Notes under the pieces: model-generated
What the model was told of the DNA's origin: nothing
Seen by the model: only the letters and a program-made list of their open reading frames with translations
The model's database searches: none
Shown: piece by piece, positions 25,101 through 33,177 of the stretch
How the letters are laid out: each line of letters starts with the position of its first letter
How positions within the stretch are numbered: position 1 is the first letter of the stretch
Assembly (NCBI GenBank): GCA_907165275.2
Contig: OU015649.1
Coordinates: 6,540,001-6,604,000 of the forward strand
From: Zygaena filipendulae
Taxonomy: Eukaryota > Arthropoda > Insecta > Lepidoptera > Zygaenidae
DNA length: 64,000 nt
Direction: 5' to 3'
Translations under genes and position numbers: made by a program

Positions 25101-28100
25101 AGGGAATCGTTTTTATAATATAACAACTTATTCCCTTACGATTCAGATGAAACAAAGCCTATATGTTGCGCCGAACTAAGTTTATACCACCTATGAAAAC
25201 CGCATGATAATCTGTCCTGTAGTTCCGGAGATGAGTGTGAATAGGCACGCTGATTCTACTGCTTTGTTAAGATAGTATAGATATTAAAAAATAGAATAGA
25301 CGGCCTTTGTTATTTGCATCATCCGTTTGCACTTTATGACCTCTACAGTAGTATGAATTGTTTTAGGAATACTGATTTGGATAACTGTATGGGTGGTGAT
25401 GGGCGAGACAGCGGCGCCGGGGGGGCAACTCTTCATGCTGGCCGTTCTCACAATCGCGGCCCACTTCGGTGGCTGGCTCATGGTGAAGATCACAACATTA
25501 CCGGCCCTCATTGGAATGCTTATCGTGGGAATAGTCATGAAAAACATAAATTTTGTTAACTTTGACGAGAATTACGAAAAAGTCAGTTCGTACATAAGGT
25601 TTGTACCTAACATAATTCTCAATGGTTTATTATGTAGTCTTTCATCTCCGTTTCTGACCGACTTCAAAAAATACGGAAGTTGTATGTTCGGCTGTATGTA
25701 TGTTTTATGAATTCTAAAGTTGAAGAATTTCGAAAAATGATTAGAAACTTGTGCAAAAATTGAATGCGCAAGTTGTCGCCGCGCTCAGGAATCATTTCCA
25801 TATTGCCGCCGACGCATCGACAAATCAAACCAGAAACCCATGTTTTATACTGATTGTGAGGTTTTTTATTTATTTCATTATAATTAGTTACCGTTCCCGG
25901 CAGTATTACGCGCGTGTAGTATTTCCCGTAAAGTATAGGGATACCATACGTATAGCTTCCTATCAAAGAAAGATGTTTTTGAATCGGTTCACTAGTTCCA
26001 GAGACTTTTCGATACATAAATTAGAAACTTTACCTCTATAGATATATTACTTTAGACTCATAATTATTGTCTCAAGTATGAATTATCAAGGGTCATATTA
26101 AGTAACTTATTTACAGGGTGCAAAGTTGTCGTTTAACTTTGCACCCTGTAAATAAGTTACTTCATCTAGGTGTTAGATCTAAGAAATTACAACTACACGA
26201 TTAGCATAATTTTTTATCAGGGCTACTCTCATCAAAATGTATTTTTTACATCTTTTTTCAATTTATATTGTTTCAGAAAAATTGCTCTTACAATAATTTT
26301 AACGAGAGCGGGCCTGGACTTGGATCCACATGCAATGAAAAAGTTTTTCTTCACTGTAATCAAATTGGCGCTTATTCCATGGACTTTCGAATGCGTATTG
26401 TCAGCAGTTATGTCACATTACCTCCTGGATTTACCCTGGGATTGGTGTAAGTACCTACTACTTAAAAATTGTTTGAATTTAAAAAATATAAATACCCTGA
26501 GCATATCTTTTCTAGAAATTCTCAATCAGGAGTAGGTACTGTGAAGTGTGTGTGCCTAGGGAAAGAGTACCCACCCTTCCAGTGCACAGTCTGTTTTCTT
26601 AGGAATTACCTGTATAATCATAATAATATATATACGATACATACATATATAGTATAATAATATCTATACGATGAATAACTATTTATTTATTTATTGGCAT
26701 ACCAACAGCACAGGTTCAAATAACTAAACTGTTTTACTTTAACTGTGCTATAAAATTTAACTTATTCAATTCATTTTCACTGTCTTGTAACTTGTATTTT
26801 AAAAGCCTTGCTTTACGATCTGTTACAGTAAAGTACCTAATAGTAACATAGGTATTATTCTTTTTCGTAGCCGTTTTTAACGATTTAGTCGCCACACTAA
26901 TGACCCATTGTATTATTACATGTTATTTCTGTATTTAATTTCAACTAAAGATAGTACTTCACTCTTAAATCCATAGGTAAATTGCTAAGCTAAATTATTT
27001 TATAATACCTAATGTTGACCGCACGTGAATTTCTGGATTTAATCACACTTCATTCCGGGATAAAAGTGTACCTACCAGCACTTGCTGACCTTTCAAAAGT
27101 CTATGTGCGAAAAATCACGTCGATTTTGGCAAAGCGTTGTGTTGAGTACCTACAGTCATGTTTTGAGTTATTCCTCAAAACATGTAGTACCTACTCAACA
27201 CGTGTTCGATATTTGATTCTCATCTGAAATAATCAGAATAACATAAAACTAATTTCGATATGAAAAAAAAACTCGATAATTGCTACCTGTTGAAAATAAA
27301 CCACGGTTATTGCGAAATTTTATTTTAATGATCCGTTATATAAGTCCTTAAACAGTTTGCGTCTATATTTTTAAACTAAGCTATTAATTCCTGCGGTTTC
27401 ACTCGCGTCTATTTTGGATATCTCTCGAAAGTCTATGTAACTATCGGGATGAAACGTATCCTACTCGTATGTCACTCGGGGATACTGTAGCTATCTATAT
27501 CAGTGAAAGAATGTTTAGATTGTTTAGGATCGGTTACTAGTTCCAGTGATTATCTCCTTTTATAATATTGGTTTAGATCATTGATTCCCAAAGTGGTCCA
27601 GGTGGACCCCCAGGGGTCCACAGGAGCCCGATAGGGGTCTACGCTTGCGTGGAAAAAAAATGGGGGTCCACAACTGTTGGATGAAGACGCTTTTTAGACT
27701 GGCCTTGAAACTTAGCTTAAATGACATCCACTCACAGCATAATCAAAGCAATATAAATTCTCATCTTTTTTCATAAACTTTTAGAATAGAATAGAATAGA
27801 ATATTTTTTTATTGCGCAACAGACACACACAAGGTTTACAAACTTAATAACAAAATCACAAACAAATTCATTACAAACTAAACTTAAAAAAAAGATATTG
27901 GTTGACTGGTTTTGGTGTGTCACGGTGTGTCTGTGCTGCTGCAAATGGCAGCTGACTCAGCATATGCTGAGGATGTGCTTATGCTTTTAACTCATAGTTG
28001 ATTGAAAAATAGCCACAACACAGATTGCCATAGACATATACTTTTTTCTGGTTTCGGAAGTAAGTTAGTAAATGTAATAGCTGCAGGGGTCCACCAGATC

Positions 28101-31100
28101 CAGCAAAATGTTTAAAGTGGTCTATGAGAAAAAAAAGTATGGGAACCTCTGGTTTAGATGTAGATTATACCTTGTTTTAACTTTGGGTGTTGTCGCAGCT
28201 TTCCTGCTGGGGTCGATCATAGCCGCGGTGTCTCCGGCGGTGGTGGTGCCGTGCCTGTTCCGGCTGCGCGGCAAGGGCTACGGCGTGTCTAAGGGCATCC
28301 CCACGCTGGTGCTCGCCGTGTCGGGCGTCGACGACGCCGCCAGTGTTGCCGTTTTCGGCATCGTCTCCTCTATCATGTTCTCAACGTCATCGCTCACCAT
28401 GAATATTATACAAGTGAGCACTTACCTGCTTAAAATAGATACTTTTGCGAAATTTTGTTTCACTTGCTTTAATCTAAAACTACCACCATTCACTAAAAAA
28501 ATATCATACTGTCTTCTAAGAATCGAACGTTCAATATGTAAAATAGAATAAATAGGTACGTTGGTTGATTTAAAATTCCATTCAAAATTGAAACACAAAA
28601 ATAAGCACAAAAAGTTTGTAGGTTCCACCACCCATGAAATTATTTCACTCTGCGTGTGCTAAATAAGATTCTATCACCTTCATTATATGGGTAGGTACGT
28701 AAATATTATTTCTTCACTAGTTCCATGCATAATTTAAATTTTGTACCGATATCTATTCCCCCCCATGTGGAGTTCTATTCACCCCGTTTTACTGTTAGAA
28801 TAAGATTGAATGTAATTATTGTGTTTTTGCACCACACTTACCGGGAATCGAACCCGGATCGTCTTGATCAGCGGAGGGATAGTGATCAAGACCAAGTTCG
28901 TCAACCCGGTCCTCGGGTAAGAAGTTCGTCGGTGGGTTTGTTTATAATAGGAAAACTGTTTTGTTTGCAGGGTCCCTTGAGTGTGGTTATAGGCATTGTG
29001 TTCGGAATATTATGCGGCTACTTGGTGAAGTTTGTTCCGGAGCGCAACGACGGCTTCCTGGTGCCGCTTCGAGTGCTGCTGCTGCTCACCGGCGGGCTGC
29101 TGTCTGTGCTCGGCTTCGAAGAGATCGGATGGGGTGGAGCCGGTAACTGTTCACACGTTTCACGCCAATCACGTAACTTATTTTCACGGTACCGTGACGC
29201 TCGCTGTAGTCAAATTGATACAATTAATCGTTGATCTGTAAACCGAATGTTATAATTTATATACTTACATACAATATTACTTATTATGTAATATTTTACT
29301 TATTATATAAATTCATATATCTAATAATTAATATTATATATAAGTACCTACTTAGACGATTTTTTTCTTAAAATTTGCAGAAACAGTTTAACAAGAGTTT
29401 AACAGGAAAATAATTATTTGTATTCTACTAATACATATAACAATTTTGACACTGGTATTTAGCAAAAAAAAAAATCTAAACCTCATGACCACTGAACAAA
29501 CGAAGTCTTATGAATTATTTTCGGCATTTACAAATTAAATGAGCAACACTTCTTTTTCCAGTTGTAATTTATGCAACTAAGCAGTGTTAGATTGTTTTGT
29601 GTAGGTACCTACAATATAGTTTGCTTTTCTTTCGAACAATGCGTTGTTACTATATATTTAGCTACATAAGTTAACTACTAGTAAACAAACGACATTGCAA
29701 TAAAAAGGAAGAAACGCTCATTGTAATTACAAAGTTATTTACTTAACAATAGATAGGTAGCTACTCCGTGTATCCACTCCGTAAAATTTAATATGCATAT
29801 CGTTTACCTACACGAACACCTACCATTCTAAAGATCGTGAAACCTATAAGTCATAATATGTTAAAATTCCTGTGTTCTCTTCATCAATTGTCGTACTTTG
29901 TTTCAGGACCACTAGCGGTAATAGCATTCGCTTTCGTTGCTTGCAAAAACTGGACGGATCTTGGGTGGGATCTCGAAGACAATCCGGTCGCAACGGCTTT
30001 TGAAATTTTCTGGATGTTATTCGAACCTATGCTCTTCGCAGTAACTGGTGCGCAAGTTGTGGTAAGTACCTATCTTTCTCTCTCTCTCTTTCTCTATCTC
30101 ACTATTTAAATTTGTAGGTATATAGATAGGTACATGAACAGCTATTTTATATAAATGTCATTCTTTCAGATTGCGGACTTAGACCTTGATCAAGTTCTGA
30201 AAGGCAGTGGCATTTTAGTGACGTGCATGGTATTGCGTTGCTTGCTCACCAGCGGGTGCGCAGTGCGTAGCAACCTTAACACCAAAGAGAAATTTTTCGT
30301 TGGCCTCTCTTGGATGGCCAAGGCAACAGTGCAGGTAAAACATGTTTCACTTAGAGTAACCACATAGTGTGAATCAATTTGATAAAGATTTGAGAACTTT
30401 GAGAATGATTTGAGAACTTTTTCTAATGAAAAAAAATTGTAAAGCTTGCAAGTGCTCTTTTAATACCATTTTTTCCTTTATTTTCTCAAAAAAAAAACTA
30501 ATTTTGTTTATTGTGGATTGGTGTGACAATTTATGTACCCAAATCGCTATAGGTGTGCCTGTAAAATTTAGAAAGAAAGAAAGATTAACTAAACTTCAAT
30601 AACAATTTAAATATGACATTTGTGTGATATATGTCTTCATGCTCAAAATGGACTATTTGAAGAGTTTCCTCGAATTCTCTATGATCCCATCATCAGATCC
30701 TGACTTCTTTACAATGAGGCCAACTTGAAAGTATACCCTTTCAGATATAAAAAAAAAAAATTCAAATCGGTTCAGCCGTCTTCAAGTAATCGCGTAGGTA
30801 ACAAACATACAAAAGAAAACAACATACAGTCGTATTGAGGACCTCCTCTTTTTTGGAAGTCGTTAAAAAAATCATCTGATTCTTCTATACTGTCCCAGTT
30901 AGAAAACCACTGTGCAACATTTTTCAGGCAGCCCTTGGACCTGTGGCGCTCGATGAGGTTCGCAAAGCGGCCGGCATCGACGGGCCCGCGCCCGAACTAG
31001 TGACGTATGCGGAGACCGTGATCACATTGTGCATCATCTCAATTGTCATCACTGCGCCTCTCGGAGCTATAGTCATCACTATCACCGGGCCCAAGCTTCT

Positions 31101-32207
31101 TTCCAGGACAACAAAACCACCAGTATTGGAAGGTAAGAAGCATCGGCAATAGGTAACTCATCAAAAATCAAAGTAGTCAAATAGCCTATTGAGTTCAAAT
31201 TATTTACTAAAAAAGAATTAATTAACCACTTATTTATATTTAGTGATAGTGATAGTGATATCATAAAGAGAAAACCTAATTTTCAATAACTAATAACAGT
31301 TAGCAAATGTGAAAAAATCCAAATAAGTAAAAACGCAATTTAGATAACCTCGACGTATTTAGAACCACGAAGTAAATAGATAACATATTAATTGACAAAT
31401 TAATGAGAAAAAAAATAAAAATAGTAGTTAGCAAAATAATATCTTAGCTACGTTTTGATTGGGCCATATCAGAATACTAAGGGTCAGCAGTCTGCACTCT
31501 GCAGAGATTAGGCGGTAAACTACTCGAGCACTTTTTCTATGTCACTGAATGAAGAACAGGAATTTTAAGCATAAAATTTAACATAGACTTCAAGCGTCTG
31601 CTCGAACAAACTAACACTTTATGTACGTCTGATTTTGAACAATCTTACTGATAATACGATGACCCGATTGGCGCAGCAGGTCACCATGCCTACCCGCTAA
31701 TCTAGAGGTTCCGGGTTCGATTCCTGATGGGGGTGGACTTTGTGTGAAGAATGCAGGGTCTCACTTTCCAGTCAGGGCGTGTTTATATATCTATAGTATA
31801 ATGTAAAATTTTAATAATATTATGTAGTAAGTATATAGGTACCACGTTTGCTTGGTTACCATGATACAAACTTATAGCTTAGTGTGGGATCAAGTAGATC
31901 AGCGTGTTGTGTAGTGGATTAAAAAAAAAACCGTTGTTTATAATGAAACCTGCTGATGTGCCAAGATGGCTGAAGCCGGATAAATTATACCGGTGTGTTA
32001 TTCATTAGTCTAAAAGCTGAATTGTGTTTATTAGGTTGGCGCAGATCTCATCGGCCATCTATTCGTGACATTTCAATTATCGACGAGGAAGAATTAGCGG
32101 AGAGAGACGCTGAGGCGGACACCACTCCGGCTGACACCGCAGGGGTACCAACCGCACACAGCACTCCAACTCCTACCGTCACTGTCCAGCCGAACCACCG
32201 CATTTAA
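14447..32207 (+). CDS. NHA/SLC9B-type sodium/proton antiporter gene, 12 coding exons, 697 aa
   Basis: Multi-pass membrane antiporter exchanging Na+ (or Li+) for protons, family NHA/SLC9B in the CPA2 clan, homologous to Drosophila Nha1/Nha2 and vertebrate NHA2. Coding exons: 14468-14742, 23578-23663, 24713-24809, 24920-25068, 25367-25598, 26277-26446, 28199-28413, 28971-29142, 29907-30061, 30170-30334, 30928-31132, 32035-32207. Every junction is GT-AG, and the exons sum to 2,094 nt, exactly 698 codons with the stop. Residues 1-200 are a long hydrophilic N-terminus; residues about 200-635 are membrane helices; the tail of about 60 residues is acidic, then Thr/Pro-rich. Family marks: ETAAPGG near 216, TRAGL at 289-293, AAVSPAVVVP at 345-354, and the ion-binding Asp pair GVDD with D381/D382. 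Exon 1 has an acceptor 21 bp before the ATG, so a further noncoding exon must lie upstream. Which paralogue (Nha1 or Nha2) is not decided. Confidence 0.93.
14468..14742 (+). CDS. NHA antiporter exon 1A (N-terminus, residues 1-92)
   Basis: First coding exon of the long isoform. The exon proper begins at 14447 after a pyrimidine-rich acceptor ending TTTCAG, leaving a 21-nt 5' UTR; the ATG at 14468 is followed by G, a fair start context. It begins MAAIKEYPFDLSDLQNQQ, then is rich in Glu/Lys and then in Pro/Val/Ala (residues 38-68), with no membrane segment, so it is probably a disordered cytosolic region. The donor is AAG|GTAAGA at 14743, and the exon ends in phase 2, matching exon 2. Locally GC-rich compared with the flanking introns. 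Confidence 0.85.
15278..15488 (-). mobile_element. Helitron-like element, minus orientation, intron 1
   Basis: CTAGCTATTCCCCCGGTTTC at the left; GACAGACAAACAGACGCGAC near the right end. Confidence 0.65.
15595..15672. repeat. Head-to-head Helitron end fragments forming a hairpin
   Basis: ATTATAAAACAAAGTCCTC at the left is repeated inverted at the right (GAGGACTTTGTTTTATAAT) around a (GTCT)n core. Confidence 0.6.
15760..16320. mobile_element. Foldback element, 561 bp, long inverted arms
   Basis: Left TAATTTTTCATCCCATCTAT, right the inverted counterpart. Inner arms (GTCTATCGCCAGAGACGACC and its complement) also pair, so almost the whole element folds. The short frame at 15911-16108 within it is not a gene. 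Confidence 0.75.
16324..17083. repeat. Two tandem copies of a 359-bp repeat, second with an insertion
   Basis: Unit 1 16324-16682, unit 2 16683-17083. Both start TTCATTACTCATACTC and end near ACCCCTAGGATAACAATGTA. Unit 2 has an extra segment (about 16966-17050) rich in GC with GCGCCCGAGCGTAGCGAGGG. Unit length is intact in copy 1; origin unknown. Confidence 0.75.
17376..17606. mobile_element. MITE family C, copy 2
   Basis: Left TAACTGTTGTTTCTATCATT, right AATGATAGAAACAAAAGTTA: inverted ends about 20 bp. The interior matches 620-800. Confidence 0.75.
18290..18720 (+). promoter_or_regulatory. CpG-rich region before exon 1B, candidate promoter
   Basis: GC- and CpG-rich (for example GGCGCGGGCGGGCGCCGCGC near 18307) directly upstream of the alternative first exon. 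Frames on both strands across it have no recognisable protein similarity. Location and composition suggest a promoter of the 1B transcript; no TATA box was identified. Confidence 0.45.
18790..18878 (+). CDS. Alternative first coding exon 1B of the NHA antiporter
   Basis: An open stretch from ATG at 18790 to a strong donor CTGCAG|GTAAGTGAG at 18879. It encodes 29 residues starting MSHSSISCHYDN and ends in phase 2 with AG, as exon 1A does. Spliced to exon 2 it regenerates the same Arg codon and the same frame, giving a predicted 635-residue isoform. A CpG-rich region lies directly upstream (18290-18720), consistent with its own promoter. The ATG has A at -3. No in-frame stop was found in the 69 nt checked before it, so the true start is not proven. 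Seen: open frame, donor and phase. Inferred: use as an alternative start. Confidence 0.6.
19066..19931 (+). repeat. Interspersed repeat A with internal duplication
   Basis: Starts TTTTTAACCGACTTCCAAAA with a run of about 32 T. The block from ATTCTTTTTTTGTTTGAAAG to the ATGATGAAGACC motif appears twice (19180-19440 and 19455-19700), a local tandem duplication. It continues into the palindrome listed next. Confidence 0.75.
19932..20351. repeat. Perfect inverted repeat, two 150-bp arms, 120-bp centre
   Basis: Arm 19932-20081 and arm 20202-20351 read as exact reverse complements by eye. This is the intact 3' half of repeat A; decayed versions occur at 12740-12960, 46782-47945 and 50580-50832. 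It lies in the antiporter intron downstream of both first exons, so any pre-mRNA would contain a 150-bp RNA duplex. Confidence 0.85.
20352..22132. other. Antiporter intron, mostly unique AT-rich sequence
   Basis: No repeat match to the rest of the window was noticed. Contains CACACGTGTGTG (about 21644), an E-box-like palindrome, in a GTCACACG-rich stretch at 21630-21660; function unknown. Confidence 0.4.
22133..22521 (+). mobile_element. Two tandem Helitron-like elements
   Basis: First 22133-22356 (ATCCTTACTATCATAAATG to GGTGAAACCGCGGGG), second 22361-22521 lacking the 5' part and ending GGGGGACAACTAGT. Each has the GAATTCCCGCGGGAACTCC-type block and the terminal hairpin. Confidence 0.7.
22742..22970 (+). 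mobile_element. Helitron-like element, plus orientation
   Basis: Ends GGCCGCGGGGCACAGCTAGT at 22970; contains CGCGTGAACGGCTGAATCAG. Confidence 0.65.
23578..23663 (+). CDS. NHA antiporter exon 2
   Basis: Acceptor TTTTTACAG before 23578 and donor GGG|GTAAAT at 23664. It completes Arg92 and encodes hydrophilic residues to Trp120, rich in Arg/Lys/Ser and including RRKSNLHNAMAAEMDSSW. It is the first exon shared by both predicted starts. A different frame opens with ATG at 23580 but meets a stop in exon 3, so it is not the coding frame. Confidence 0.85.
24352..24605 (-). mobile_element. Helitron-like element, minus orientation, duplicated GC-rich end
   Basis: CTAGCTGTCCCGCGCGATTT at the left; the block GAGTTCCCGCGG-AATTCCGGG occurs twice (near 24390 and 24460), so the hairpin region is duplicated. 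Next to the CTAGA array. Confidence 0.7.
24606..24660. repeat. (CTAGA)11 pentanucleotide array
   Basis: Eleven exact CTAGA units with no interruption, 52 bp before the acceptor of antiporter exon 3. Likely unstable in length. Confidence 0.95.
24713..24809 (+). CDS. NHA antiporter exon 3
   Basis: Acceptor CACTTCAG before 24713 and donor AAG|GTAAAC at 24810. Enters in phase 1 and leaves in phase 2. Encodes residues 121-153, a Ser/Lys/Tyr-rich hydrophilic segment (RPAHIEGRYKKYSTTSSVYS). The intron before it ends with a Helitron-like repeat and an 11-unit CTAGA array 52 bp upstream. Assignment rests on phase and on continuity with exons 2 and 4. Confidence 0.8.
24920..25068 (+). CDS. NHA antiporter exon 4, Cys/Trp-rich pre-membrane segment
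   Basis: Acceptor CTTTGGCAG before 24920 and donor TTG|GTAAGT at 25069. Encodes residues 153-203: a Trp/Cys-rich stretch (RSWWFACCQKCHQED, then SWEPPNWQKICPYPLCPSY) followed by the start of the first membrane helix (LSIFIIG). I recall this Cys/Trp block just before helix 1 as characteristic of insect NHA proteins. The intron before it is only 110 bp. Confidence 0.9.
25367..25598 (+). CDS. NHA antiporter exon 5, first membrane helices
   Basis: Acceptor TTGTTTTAG before 25367 and donor AAG|GTTTGT at 25599. Residues 203-280. Begins inside helix 1 (GILIWITVWVVMGETAAPGG), followed by two further hydrophobic segments (LFMLAVLTIAAHFGGWLM and LIGMLIVGIVM). The Glu-Thr-Ala-Ala-Pro-Gly-Gly turn is a family signature. 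Confidence 0.93.
26100..26162. repeat. Perfect 28-bp stem hairpin in antiporter intron 5
   Basis: AAGTAACTTATTTACAGGGT begins the left arm (26100-26127); the right arm (26135-26162) is its exact reverse complement; loop 7 nt. Compact, 63 bp in all. Could be a very short foldback repeat or a small-RNA precursor. Confidence 0.8.
26277..26446 (+). CDS. NHA antiporter exon 6
   Basis: Acceptor TTGTTTCAG before 26277 and donor TGGT|GTAAGT at 26447. Residues 280-337, containing TRAGLDLDP followed by a membrane helix (FFFTVIKLALIPWTFE) and the start of another. A nearby alternative donor at 26445 would break the frame with exon 7, so 26447 is chosen. Confidence 0.92.
27138..27203. repeat. Imperfect hairpin with internal bulge, pre-miRNA-like
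   Basis: GTGTTGAGTA and CATGTTTTGAG in the left arm pair with CTCAAAACATG and TACTCAACAC in the right; an unpaired 7-8 nt middle on each side; loop about 6 nt. In antiporter intron 6. No proof of expression. Confidence 0.5.
27579..28151. mobile_element. hAT-like non-autonomous element, 573 bp, 8-bp target duplication
   Basis: Ends CATTGATTCCCAAAGTGG (left) and GGGAACCTCTG (right), complementary at CANNGNTTCCCA. GTTTAGAT flanks both sides (27571-27578 and 28152-28159), as for hAT insertions. An inner segment with AGAATAGAATAGAATATTTT looks like a further insertion or a LINE 3' end. Confidence 0.82.
28199..28413 (+). CDS. NHA antiporter exon 7, ion-binding core with Asp-Asp pair
   Basis: Acceptor TGTCGCAG before 28199 and donor CAA|GTGAGC at 28414. 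Residues 337-408. Carries AAVSPAVVVPCLFRL and then IPTLVLAVSGVDDAASVA; D381/D382 match the Asp pair that binds Na+ and protons in CPA2 antiporters. The exon is strikingly GC-rich next to AT-rich introns. A hAT-like element ends only 47 bp upstream, so branch point and pyrimidine tract sit in a very short native stretch. Confidence 0.95.
28835..28890 (-). repeat. tRNA-like B-box fragment, probably SINE-derived
   Basis: On the minus strand CCGGGTTCGATTCCCGG is a perfect T-arm, preceded by an 8-bp stem (CTTGATCA...TGATCAAG). There is no D-arm or acceptor stem, so it is not a working tRNA gene. Confidence 0.35.
28971..29142 (+). CDS. NHA antiporter exon 8
   Basis: Acceptor TTGTTTGCAG before 28971 and donor CCG|GTAACT at 29143. 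Residues 409-466: a membrane helix (VVIGIVFGILCGYLVKFV), a charged loop (PERNDG), then a second helix (LRVLLLLTGGLLSVLGF) and a Gly-rich turn. Enters in phase 0, leaves in phase 1. Confidence 0.93.
29143..29906. other. Antiporter intron 8, nothing recognised
   Basis: AT-rich, no repeat match noticed. Confidence 0.45.
29907..30061 (+). CDS. NHA antiporter exon 9
   Basis: Acceptor TTTGTTTCAG before 29907 and donor GTG|GTAAGT at 30062. Residues 466-517: helix PLAVIAFAFVAC, a hydrophilic loop (KNWTDLGWDLEDNPV) and helix IFWMLFEPMLFAVTGAQVV. The FEP-LF--TGA pattern is typical of the family. Leaves in phase 0. Confidence 0.93.
30170..30334 (+). CDS. NHA antiporter exon 10
   Basis: Acceptor TTCTTTCAG before 30170 and donor CAG|GTAAAA at 30335. 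Exactly 55 codons, residues 518-572. Contains helix GILVTCMVLRCLLTSG with Arg540 inside it. In NHA2 a membrane-embedded Arg replaces the Lys of bacterial NapA; Arg540 is a candidate equivalent (inference, no alignment run). Ends with KEKFFVGLSWMAKATVQ, a conserved block. Confidence 0.93.
30545..30868 (-). repeat. Interspersed repeat A fragment, minus strand
   Basis: Ends GGACCTCCTCTTTTTTGGAA (minus reading starts GACTTCCAAAAAAGAGG). Just upstream of exon 11. Confidence 0.7.
30928..31132 (+). CDS. NHA antiporter exon 11, last membrane helix
   Basis: Acceptor TTTTTCAG before 30928 and donor AAG|GTAAGA at 31133. Residues 573-641. Starts AALGPVALDEVRK, then a loop with PAPELVTYAET and the final helix (ITLCIISIVITAPLGAIVIT), followed by basic residues. 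A minus-oriented repeat fragment ends about 60 bp before the acceptor. Confidence 0.93.
31657..31830 (+). mobile_element. tRNA-derived SINE, copy 1
   Basis: RNA polymerase III A box TGGCGCAGCAGG (31669-31680) and B box GGTTCGATTCC (31714-31724), both matching tRNA consensus, followed by a tRNA-unrelated body. The same body is at 35650-35810. In the last antiporter intron. The 3' end is uncertain. Confidence 0.8.
32035..32207 (+). CDS. NHA antiporter exon 12, C-terminal tail and stop
   Basis: Acceptor GTTTATTAG before 32035; stop TAA at 32205. Residues 641-697: basic start (WRRSHRPSIRDISIIDEEEL), acidic middle, then a Thr/Pro-rich end. A hydrophilic cytosolic tail of this kind is usual for the family. 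Confidence 0.88.
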
Positions 32208-32262
32208 AAACACTTAACAGTTTAGTTTGAAAGTAAAACTAGGTAAGAATTTCCATTATAAC

Positions 32263-32268
32263 AATAAA
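32263..32268 (+). terminator. Candidate poly(A) signal of the NHA antiporter gene
   Basis: AATAAA 55 bp after the stop codon, before a repeat-derived CG-rich segment. Position and sequence fit a cleavage signal; not tested against transcripts. Confidence 0.5.
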
Positions 32269-32289
32269 TGCGAATCACTCAAGATTATA

Positions 32290-32480
32290 ATATAGATCGC
32301 AATCAACCCGGTTTTAAACCCAGTATTTGGGTATAAACCCGGTTTAAGCCCGTAAACGCCGGGGCGTTTTCTATATCTGGGGGCACGGTAGTGCCTCCGC
32401 CAAGACGAGCCAAGCGAAGCGGGAGCACTACCTATCTTTTCTCGAAGCGCTTCGTCGTTGTTTTGAACCCTTATAACTTG
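32290..32480. repeat. Short CG-rich repeat-like segment after the antiporter gene
   Basis: Contains small inverted pieces (AACCCGGTTTTAAACC, GGCACGGTAGTGCC) and AAGCGAAGCG-type words also seen in repeats at 16985 and 62180. Origin unknown. Confidence 0.35.
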
Positions 32481-32807
32481 GGTTTGGATTATACCAGATA
32501 AACGAAATTCTCGGGATATGTTGTCAATAGCGGACTTATCAAACATATTAAGTTATAGTTGCATAGCTCTTATTCTTTAGATTTTATTGATATCTAAAAA
32601 ACCCTGATTTCGTCACTGACTCACTGATGATAATCAAAATTCTTAGTACTTCCTGTCCTAGAAAGCTGAAATTTGGCATGTAAGCTAGTGTTAGTACACA
32701 AACAACTAAAAAATTATAAAACTTCTAACTTTTATCCCCCAACCCCTTAAACTAGGGGATGGAAGTTTGTATGAAAATTCCGCAATTTTGACTTACAAAA
32801 AGAAATG

Positions 32808-33177
32808 AAATCCCACCAAAAACATTTTCATGTAAAATGATGCCAAGACGAGTCCACTTGTCAAAAAGTTATCAGATCTCATGTAGAGCCAAGCTTATAA
32901 CTCTACACACCCTAACTCTACGTCAAGGCCTAACGTCTCAAACTCTACACCTTAGTCAGAATATGTGGCTTGGCCGTTTCGTTACATTTTTCACATTACG
33001 CTCATGTGGATGGAGCGAAATGGCTAAGCCACATATTCTAAATAAGGTGTAGAGTTTGAGAAGTTACAGTTAGGGTGTGTAGAGTTATAAGCTTGGCTCT
33101 ACATGAGATCTGATAACTTTTTGACAAGTGGACTCGTCTTGGCATCATTTTTCATGAACATGTTTTTGGTGGGATTT
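32808..33177. mobile_element. Palindromic MITE, 370 bp, near-perfect arms
   Basis: AAATCCCACCAAAAACATTT starts the left arm; the right arm ends with its complement. The first 70 bp pair with about three mismatches, and pairing continues through AGCTTATAACTCTACACACC toward the middle. The frames inside are not genes. It sits in a Helitron-like region (32560-32800). Confidence 0.8.

Noticed and set aside
25313..25710. Several overlapping frames around antiporter exon 5 extending into introns
   Set aside because: Only the 25367-25598 portion in one frame fits the family; the rest is intron read-through.
28835..28890. Possible tRNA gene on the minus strand
   Set aside because: Only a T-arm-like motif and one stem; no D-arm or acceptor stem. 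Listed as SINE-like fragment.
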